A DNA stretch of 13,008 nucleotides, taken from the NCBI GenBank assembly GCA_022822125.1, contig JAJECF010000232.1, positions 1 to 13,008 on the forward strand. Direction: 5' to 3'. Below are positions 7,624 through 13,008 of the stretch, one piece after another (position 1 is the stretch's first letter; each line of letters begins with the position of its first letter). This DNA is from Alphaproteobacteria bacterium. GTDB lineage: Bacteria > Pseudomonadota > Alphaproteobacteria > Bin95. The notes beneath the pieces are model-generated. The model had not been told where the DNA came from. It did not search any database and was given only the letters and a program-made list of their open reading frames with translations. The translations under genes and the position numbers were made by a program.

Positions 7624-7889
7624 GAATTCACTCCATGGTCGACGCCGGTCCAATTTCCGCTTCGGATTACGGCCTTGCCGAGCGAGATGAGATCTCGGTA
7701 CGTGCTATACGGGCAGAATGATGTCGAAAAGAGTTCGCCATTCGGTTCGGCTGCTGTCGGGAGCAGCTTTCCATCTATACGCAGTTCGAGCTGGGAGCCT
7801 CCGTCAACGACTTGGATCTGGTGACCGCGAAAGCCCTCCTGCTGATAGACGGGAAGGTTGTCGTGCTTGACACCGTCGCGAGCGTTCAT
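7620..7889 (-). CDS. MelC1-like tyrosinase cofactor (caddie protein)
   Basis: A small protein of 89 residues encoded directly before the tyrosinase and overlapping it by ATGA. In Streptomyces the MelC1 caddie binds apo-tyrosinase and delivers copper. Here the central LELRIDGKLLP...PNGELFSTSFCPYSTYRDLISLGKAV has the MelC1 pattern: an IDG strand, a short turn, a Tyr-containing loop and a final helix. Y and C in FCPYSTY are candidates for the loop that enters the copper pocket. ATG 7889 is preferred to ATG 7907 because GGAGG lies 8 bases upstream of it. No Tat or Sec signal is visible, unlike streptomycete MelC1, so the pair probably matures in the cytoplasm. The family call rests on pattern and position; the protein is too short for certainty by eye. 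Confidence 0.75.
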   Translation of the reverse strand: MNARDGVKHDNLPVYQQEGFRGHQIQVVDGGSQLELRIDGKLLPTAAEPNGELFSTSFCPYSTYRDLISLGKAVIRSGNWTGVDHGVNS

Positions 7890-7897
7890 CGGTGATA

Positions 7898-7902
7898 CCT
7901 CC
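7898..7902 (-). promoter_or_regulatory. Shine-Dalgarno site GGAGG deciding the caddie start
   Basis: GGAGG on the minus strand lies 8 bases before ATG 7889. The alternative ATG at 7907 lies upstream of this site and has no comparable sequence. Confidence 0.7.
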
Positions 7903-7922
7903 AGCATGGTGGTTCTGGCAGA

Positions 7923-7951
7923 AGTGTGGCTGTCGGAGTTGCTCCAGTCAA
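7923..7951 (-). promoter_or_regulatory. Possible promoter of the tyrosinase operon
   Basis: TTGACT (7951-7946) is a good -35 box, and CACACT (7928-7923) lies 17 bases on as a weak -10 (three of six matches). It sits 33 bases before the caddie ATG. A GGAG-CAA-CTCC palindrome occupies the spacer and could bind a regulator. The call is tentative. Confidence 0.3.
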
Positions 7952-8001
7952 TCTAGTTGCCGACTTGATCGTCCGCGGGCAGCCGGTCTCCTCGGCGTCG
8001 T

Positions 8002-8720
8002 CTAGCAGGCTGCGGAAGAGCGCAGCGAGTCGGGGTTCTTATGGGCGCCTCTGGGCATGACCGTGTCGGTCGGGTGAATTTTTTCGGAAGGAACGAGGCG
8101 GCGGATTTCGCGGCAGCGGTGCGGACCTGCGGAGGGGAAGGCTCACCGGCGGCGGTGCCGGTGCGACGGAACGCCCGACGGTGGCCCTTCGCCGGGTTCC
8201 GGCGGTCATGCGGCCGCCCTCAATAGCTTCGGCAGGCGGATCAGGTCGTGGGCTGCAAGCGCCGGGGTGAACTGCCAGCCGACCCGCGCCGTCCGCGACG
8301 GCGGGTCTTCGAGAAGCGCGCCACCGTCGTCACCCAGCCGAAGACCTCTCCGGTCCGTTTGCGGTGGACCTAGCTCGCCTGGTAGGCCTCGCTCGCCGCC
8401 ATCTCCTCGCCGATGTTCGAGCACCTGCCCGCGGTGTTGCGCGCCGCATGCGCCTCAGCCCCGAAGGCTTTGCAGGTTCTGACGAACTCCGCCGTGTCAC
8501 AGTCCTTGTCCGCTCCCACCGTCACAGACCGGTCGGGGTCCTCCCGGCGACCTTCGGCATGACCTCGCCCGCCAGGCATTCCGCCTGCCCCGTCGCCCGG
8601 CTCGCCAGGCCGTCCACCACCAGCCCGTTGCGGTTCGTCGTGAACACGGTCGCCTCCGACACCCGGTCGGCGATCCCCAGAACCTTCAAACCCGAAACCG
8701 GAAGCGTTCACAGGTCCAGT
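8002..8720 (-). mobile_element. Truncated IS5/IS1182-like insertion sequence with dead transposase
   Basis: CTAGCAGGCTGCGGAAGAG (8002-8020) resembles the terminal inverted repeat common in this IS group; no matching right end is found. Between it and 8720 the minus strand encodes DDE-transposase pieces: NRNGLVVDGLASRATG, then VTVGADKDCDTAEFVRTC with the DDE aspartate, then VHRKRTGEVFGWVTTVA with the glutamate, and last RVGWQFTPALAAHDLIRLPKLL. The TAG at 8370-8372 replaces an expected Gln, and a one-base loss near 8300 shifts the frame. The N-terminal part of the transposase is missing upstream of about 8720. It is an inactive remnant lying behind the tyrosinase operon promoter. Confidence 0.7.
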
Positions 8721-9115
8721 TCTGGCTCGCTGATTGATGTAAGCCCATGATAAGCGTGTCGAAATCGGAGGATGCCGGGTCGGGAACAAGAGCAGGCGCC
8801 GACGACTGGGAATCTCATGGGTATCAGAGAAATTCCAATCGCAGACAGCGCATGGCGGCATCTTTCGGGATTGCCGGCCTGCAACCGTTCGAGTGGCCTC
8901 TCATATGGCGGGCGTCGCAGGCGACAGCGTGATGGCTATAGGCAAGATTGTGAGTAGGATCGAAATGGCTGTGATTGCGCGTGGAGCAGCCGTCGTGTCC
9001 GGGCGACCGATCTGAGGGCGCGGATCGTTGCCAGGACGCTGGAGGAAGCGCAACGACGCGCGAGAAGCAGTGGTGCGGCCATAGTTGATGCTGTGCGGGA
9101 ATCGGCGGCGACGGT
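8721..9115. other. Stretch without recognisable genes
   Basis: No supported gene, RNA or repeat was found between the IS remnant and the amidohydrolase. A minus-strand frame carries a hydrophobic ITAISILLTILPIAITL segment (about 8900-8990), but it has no start or family match and is too short to call. The missing right end of the IS is not here. It may be decayed chromosomal DNA. Confidence 0.4.
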
Positions 9116-10529
9116 TCAATCGGCATTTCTGCTGAAATGGCGTCCCTCGGCATAGTATGCGCGCACAGCCTCCCGGCGCCGACGATGGCGGCCTGCCTGT
9201 TCGGCGTCTTCGGCCGCCATTTGCCGGGCGCGTTCCAGGAGCTCCCGCTCGGCGCCGGCGAGGTCGAGGCCGGTCAGGGCGCCATTGCGCACCACTTCGC
9301 GCCCGGCGACCAGCAGGCTGCGGACATGCCGGGAGGTCCCGCGCGTCAGAATCACGTCGAGTTCGTCTTCGTCGGAGATCAGGTAGTCGTCGCGCATGCC
9401 GGCGTAGTCCAGCACGACCAGATCCGCCCGGGCGCCGCGCGCGACCCTGCCGTAGTCGTTGCTGCCGTCGATGCACCGGAAACCGTCGCGGCAGGCCGCA
9501 TCGAACAGGCGGCCGGGCGGAAGCGCGTGCTCCAGGCCGGTGCCGTTGTGCAGCCGCCAGGCGAGGCGCAGATCACGGAAGTAGTCCTGGTCGTCGTCAT
9601 GCGCGCAGCCGTCGAGGCCGAAACCGAAGCGCAGCCCGTGCTGCATGAAGCGCGCGACGGGAGCCACGCCGGAGCGCATTCTGAGGTTGCTGGAGGTGTT
9701 GACGGCCACGGTAACGCCGCGCTCGGCCAGCAGCGCGCACTCGGCGTCCGTGAGATGCACCCCGTGGGCCAGCGTCAGCCGGGCCGACAGCAGGCCGATA
9801 TCGTCGAGGAAGCGGAGGATGCCCTGCGGGTAGGCCGCATCCAGCCACTCGCGCTGGCGCCGGGATTCCAGCAGGTGCATGTGGACGCGGCGGTCGTTTG
9901 CCGCGGACGCCTCCGCGATGCGCTCAAGGGTGGTGTCGTGACACCATTGCGGCCCGATGGGGCCGTACTGGACCTGGAACAGGTCGCTTTCGTGGGCGGC
10001 GGCGACGGCCTCGACCTGCTCGACCAGGTGGAGCGCCGGCCCGCCATCGGCAATGGCGGCTTTCATCCCGGCGCGATCCTCCGGCGGCATATGGGGCAGG
10101 AGCGCGCGTTGGTCTCCATAGATCCAGGGATTGCGGTCCCGAACGGGGCACGAGAACGCCACCCTTATGCCGATATCGGCCGCCGCGCGCGCGACTTCGG
10201 CGGCTTCCGGCTCAAGGCGGTCCGCCACCAGCGAGTTATGGCAGTGGACGGTCGCCCCGATGCCGGCAAGCGCCATGCGGCCGAACGCGACAGCGGCTTC
10301 CAGGCGGGGCTCGATGGTTGCCCTGGAGAAGGACGCGATCCAGCATTCCAGCGCGTCGTCGGCGCCGCCGAGCGCGGGCGGGCAGCGCAATGCGTCCGTC
10401 GCGGCAGGAGCTCGCTGTCTTCCCGATCCCGGCGATGCGGCGCTGCGAACAGGCCACGCGAACGTTATGTTCGGCGGGGCGATGGCCGGGCGCGGCGAGA
10501 AGACGCTCGACCTCCAGGATTCCGGTCAT
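9116..10529 (-). pseudogene. Amidohydrolase (cytosine deaminase/chlorohydrolase-like) with lost HxH and frame change
   Basis: This belongs to the COG0402 amidohydrolase superfamily: metal-dependent TIM-barrel hydrolases and deaminases. ATG 10529 overlaps the LysR TGA as ATGA and starts a normal beta-sandwich N terminus (MTGILEVERLL...RIAGIG...GRIALPA). Immediately after ALPA the expected strand with the HxH metal ligands is absent. Homology resumes in another frame (ALGGADDALECWIASFSR) near 10375. The remaining 424-residue frame (9116-10390) keeps VHMHLLES, the TLAHG histidine and GLDG aspartate, so only one block is lost. A deletion plus frameshift is the simplest reading; the protein should be inactive. 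The substrate is unknown. A shorter product starting at ATG 10390 could be made but would lack two metal ligands. Confidence 0.75.
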
Positions 10530-11449
10530 GAGTCGTCCTTTCGATCGAGATCCATGCCGAACGAGGCGAGCGCGCTGCGAAGATGATCGGCCATTGCCTG
10601 TCCGGCGACGGTCGGCAGGCGGTCGGACGGCGCAACCAGGCAGAGGCGCAGGTCCGACACGCGCTCTCCTTCCAGCGGAACCGCAACCAGGCTGCCGGCG
10701 GCCAGCTCCTCGGAGAACCCGAGCCGCGTATAGAAGGAAATGCCGACTCCCCACAGCAGAAGGCGCTTGACCACCGCCTGGGTGTTGGAGACCGCGACCG
10801 GCCTGTGCGCCCTCTTGAACGCCTCCAGCTCGTCGCCGACGAAAGGCTGCATCGTGTCGACAGGCTCCTGGTAGATCAGGGGGAAGGCGGCGCATTCGTC
10901 GAGCGTGACCGAGCTGCGCTGCGCCAGTTCGTGCTCCGGTTTCATGACGACGCACATCGGGCAGGCGATATCTTCGAGCAGGGCGATTCCGCGGCGCCAG
11001 GCCGGGGAGAAGGTCAAGCCGAGGTCCGCGTTACCCTGGGAGACGGCGTGCAGGGCCTCAATGGGATTGCAGGTGGTGACGCGAACCCGCACCGCCGGAT
11101 GCGCCGCAACGAATTGCGCCACGGCTTCGGGCAGGAAATGCACGGCCGGGCTGTCCAGCGTGGCGACGGTCACATCGCCGCTGACGATCCCGCGCAGATT
11201 GTCGATATCGCCGCGAAGCCGGGCGAAGTCGTGCAGCGTGTCGCGCGCATGGCGCAGCACCAGCCGGCCGGCGTCCGTCAGCCGCATGCCCTCCGGGCGG
11301 CGCTCGAACAGCGGCGCGCCGAGACGGTCTTCGAGTTTCAGGATCTGCCGATTGATGGCCGAGGCCGAGATATGGAGCCGCTCGGAGGCGCGGCGGATCG
11401 ATCCCTCTTCGGCCACCGCTTCCAGATAGCGCCACACCGCAGCATGCAT
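10526..11449 (-). CDS. LysR-family transcriptional regulator
   Basis: A full-length LysR regulator of 307 residues. The N-terminal winged helix-turn-helix (about residues 3-62) contains YLEAVAEEGSIRRASERLHISASAINRQI, and LRLTD-like EGMRLTDAG follows. The C-terminal effector-binding domain (about 90-295) has the periplasmic-binding fold pattern with QGNADLGLTF. ATG 11449 is preceded by GGAGG 9 bases upstream and lies 6 bases after the ferredoxin stop, and its own stop overlaps the amidohydrolase ATG. It is thus embedded in the operon and read in the same direction, rather than divergently as most LysR genes are. It probably controls this cluster in response to a substrate or intermediate, but the ligand cannot be inferred. 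Confidence 0.93.
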   Translation of the reverse strand: MHAAVWRYLEAVAEEGSIRRASERLHISASAINRQILKLEDRLGAPLFERRPEGMRLTDAGRLVLRHARDTLHDFARLRGDIDNLRGIVSGDVTVATLDSPAVHFLPEAVAQFVAAHPAVRVRVTTCNPIEALHAVSQGNADLGLTFSPAWRRGIALLEDIACPMCVVMKPEHELAQRSSVTLDECAAFPLIYQEPVDTMQPFVGDELEAFKRAHRPVAVSNTQAVVKRLLLWGVGISFYTRLGFSEELAAGSLVAVPLEGERVSDLRLCLVAPSDRLPTVAGQAMADHLRSALASFGMDLDRKDDS

Positions 11450-11455
11450 TCCGGG

Positions 11456-11788
11456 TCAGCCTCCGTTCGGGTCCCAGGCGGCCACGACGGGATGGTCCTG
11501 CCCGGTGCGGAATTCCGGGCCGAGACCGCCCGGCTGGCCCCAGCCGGTGACCCTGTCGCCGAAGAACTCCGCGTTGACGGCAGTGAAGCCGGCGGACTGC
11601 GCCGGCAGGTCGTCCTCGTCCCAGATGGCGTCCACCGGGCAGACCGACACGCACAGCGCGCAGTCGATGCACTCGTCGGGCTGGATGTAGTACATCCGTC
11701 CGCCTTCATAGATGCAATCCACCGGACAGACCTGCGTGCAGACGCCGTCCTTGATGTCGATGCAGGCCTCGGCGATGACATGGGTCAT
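11456..11788 (-). CDS. fdxA: FdxA-type 7Fe ferredoxin ([3Fe-4S][4Fe-4S])
   Basis: A soluble electron carrier of 110 residues. The cysteine spacing copies Azotobacter ferredoxin I with an offset of one: C9, C17 and C50 should hold the [3Fe-4S] cluster, and C21, C40, C43 and C46 the [4Fe-4S] cluster, with C25 free. The second motif, CIDCALCVSVCP, is intact, and the non-ligand Cys of the first motif is Ile. The long C-terminal tail with FTAVNAEFF is usual for FdxA of actinobacteria and proteobacteria. The gene starts 20 bases after the crotonase stop with GGAG upstream. Its place between acyl-CoA enzymes and a regulator suggests it supplies electrons to a partner oxygenase or reductase not seen in the window. 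Confidence 0.93.
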   Translation of the reverse strand: MTHVIAEACIDIKDGVCTQVCPVDCIYEGGRMYYIQPDECIDCALCVSVCPVDAIWDEDDLPAQSAGFTAVNAEFFGDRVTGWGQPGGLGPEFRTGQDHPVVAAWDPNGG

Positions 11789-11808
11789 GACGGTGCTCCG
11801 GAGGTGAG

Positions 11809-12576
11809 TCAGCGCCCGGCCCAGACCGGCGCGCGCTTCTCCCGGAACGCCGCGACGCCTTCTTCGGCGTCATGGCTCTGCAGCGCCGCGACGAGGCTCG
11901 GCAGGCGGGCATTGCGGGCTTCCGGGACGGTCAGGTGCGCGGTGTCGTTGGCCGAGCGCTTGATCGCCCTCAGGCTGAGGGGCGCACAGGCGAGGATGTC
12001 GCGGACCCAGGCGTCGGTCGCGGCGTCCAGTTCGTCGGGGGGCACGATCTCGTTGACCAGGCCCCGCTCCAGCGCCTCGGCGGCGCCGAGGCGCCGGCCG
12101 GTCAGCAGCAGGCCCATGGCAAGGCTTCGCGGAAGCCGGCGCGGCAGGGTAATCATGCCGTCGAGCGGCAGCCGCCCGACCCGCGGTTCCGGCAGACCGA
12201 ACGACGCCGTCTCCGCAGCGACAACAAGGTCGCAGCCGAGCACCATCTCGAAGCCGCCGCCGAGCGCAACACCGTTGACCCTGGCGATGACGGGGACCGA
12301 CGGACGGCGGCCGAGCGCGATGCCGCCGAAGCCGTGGTCGCCGGTGCGGGCCCAGTAGGCGAGGCCGCCGGGGCCTTCTTCCTTCATGTCGGCGCCCGCG
12401 CAGAAAGCGCGGCCTGCGCCGGTGAGGACCGCGCAGCGTATCGCCGGGTCGAGGTCGATGGCGTTCCAGACCTCGTCGAGCGCCGCCTCGGTCGCCGAGT
12501 CGACGGCGTTCATCCGCTCCGGCCGGTTCAGCGTCACCCTGGCGACGCCGTCCGATATGTCGAATTCGACGCTCAC
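11809..12576 (-). CDS. Enoyl-CoA hydratase/isomerase (crotonase family, CaiD-like)
   Basis: A crotonase-fold protein of 255 residues, the usual length. It would add water to, or isomerise, an enoyl-CoA. The CoA-binding and oxyanion-hole segments are FCAGADMKE (58-66) and NGVALGGGFE (101-110). Both catalytic glutamates of true hydratases are present, E110 in GGGFEMVLGCD and E130 in FGLPEPRVG, spaced 20 residues apart as in rat hydratase. The start is GTG 12576, whose GTGA overlaps the stop of the CoA-transferase, showing translational coupling. Pairing with a CaiB-type transferase resembles caiB-caiD or related CoA-dependent degradation modules. The substrate is not decided by the sequence. 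Confidence 0.93.
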   Translation of the reverse strand: MSVEFDISDGVARVTLNRPERMNAVDSATEAALDEVWNAIDLDPAIRCAVLTGAGRAFCAGADMKEEGPGGLAYWARTGDHGFGGIALGRRPSVPVIARVNGVALGGGFEMVLGCDLVVAAETASFGLPEPRVGRLPLDGMITLPRRLPRSLAMGLLLTGRRLGAAEALERGLVNEIVPPDELDAATDAWVRDILACAPLSLRAIKRSANDTAHLTVPEARNARLPSLVAALQSHDAEEGVAAFREKRAPVWAGR

Positions 12577-13008
12577 GCCGCGTCCTCGCCGGCGTGCGCC
12601 GGCGCGAGCACCTCGTCGTTATGCTCCCCCAGGGCCGGCGGCGCGCGGCGCACCGCGAACGGCGCGCCCGACATGTCGATGGGCGAGGCCACGAGACGCA
12701 CCGGCCCGCCGGCGGTCGGCGCCAGCTCGACGATCAGGCGGTTGCAGGCGGTCTGCGGGTCCTCGAGGGCAGCCTGGAGCGATTTGACGGGCGCGCACAG
12801 GATATCGACCTCGCCGAGGCGCTCCAGCCAGTGGCCCGTCGTGTTGCCGGCGAAGCTCTCGCGGAAGATCGCCTGCAGTTGGGGCCGGTGGGCCTGCTGC
12901 TGCTTCAGCGTGGCGTATCTGGCATCGGCGGAAAGGTCGTCGATGGCGAGCGCCCGGCAGATGTCGCGCAACGGATTCTCCTTGAACGCGCCGACCATGA
13001 CGATGGCG
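12573..13008 (-). CDS. CaiB/BaiF family III CoA-transferase, C-terminal part (cut by window edge)
   Basis: The open frame continues past the right edge of the window; about 144 residues are visible. They match the C-terminal region of family III CoA-transferases: AFKENPLRDICRAL, then LSADARYATL, RESFAGNTTGHWLERL, DILCAPVKSLQAALEDPQT, and a closing APPALGEHNDEVLA. These enzymes move CoA between carboxylic acids through an aspartyl-CoA intermediate; the catalytic Asp lies in the missing N-terminal part. The stop TGA overlaps the GTG of the following hydratase. It is probably the first or an early gene of the operon and would activate the acid substrate handled by the hydratase. Confidence 0.93.
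   Translation of the reverse strand, partial: AIVMVGAFKENPLRDICRALAIDDLSADARYATLKQQQAHRPQLQAIFRESFAGNTTGHWLERLGEVDILCAPVKSLQAALEDPQTACNRLIVELAPTAGGPVRLVASPIDMSGAPFAVRRAPPALGEHNDEVLAPAHAGEDAA

Noticed and set aside
9137..10531. Long plus-strand open frame opposite the amidohydrolase
   Set aside because: It is the antisense shadow of a GC-rich gene; it has no family pattern, while the minus strand shows clear amidohydrolase motifs.
10583..12358. 591-residue plus-strand open frame opposite LysR, ferredoxin and hydratase
   Set aside because: It spans three well-identified genes on the other strand and shows low-complexity shadow composition.

Overview
The window looks like an accessory region of a GC-rich alphaproteobacterial chromosome, perhaps Rhodospirillales-like. 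The reasons are the GC-rich coding style, the alphaproteobacterial flavour of the CaiB, crotonase, FdxA and LysR proteins, and an initiator-tRNA fragment of proteobacterial type. The genus cannot be named from the sequence alone.

Left part (1-5348): the end of an integrated element. Two tandem, diverged tyrosine recombinases (159-2605) are followed by a short relic of a serine recombinase (about 2682-2770, minus strand). Next comes an AT-richer OLD-family ATPase/TOPRIM nuclease gene on the minus strand (2860-4530). It is cut in frame by one TAG codon just after the TOPRIM glutamate. About 780 bases without a convincing gene follow, containing several perfect inverted repeats. The part ends at a 42-base copy of the 3' end of tRNA-fMet (5307-5348), with an intrinsic terminator directly behind it. 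No 5' tRNA half is present, so this reads as the attR-like edge of an island lying to the left.

Middle part (5349-9115): a decayed, patchy zone. It holds a frameshifted winged-helix response-regulator relic (minus), a PAS sensor-kinase relic in the opposite orientation (plus), an apparently intact AT-richer tyrosinase operon (minus: a MelC1-like caddie protein followed by a type-3 copper tyrosinase, with ATGA overlap), a broken IS5/IS1182-like element with one recognisable terminal repeat, and about 400 bases in which nothing was recognised.

Right part (9116-13008): one compact minus-strand cluster, consistent with an operon read right to left. It contains a CaiB-type CoA-transferase (cut by the window edge), an enoyl-CoA hydratase/isomerase (GTGA overlap), a 7Fe FdxA-type ferredoxin, a LysR regulator and an amidohydrolase (ATGA overlap with LysR). 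The amidohydrolase has lost its N-terminal metal-binding HxH region and changes frame, so it is probably a pseudogene. The first three genes suggest activation and conversion of an acyl-CoA-linked compound, with LysR as a likely local regulator.

No wholly new multi-gene system is proven. The observations most worth a second look are the amber-split OLD nuclease beside two integrases and an initiator-tRNA att site, and the tyrosinase/caddie pair whose tyrosinase carries a C-terminal region resembling a heme-less cytochrome c domain.
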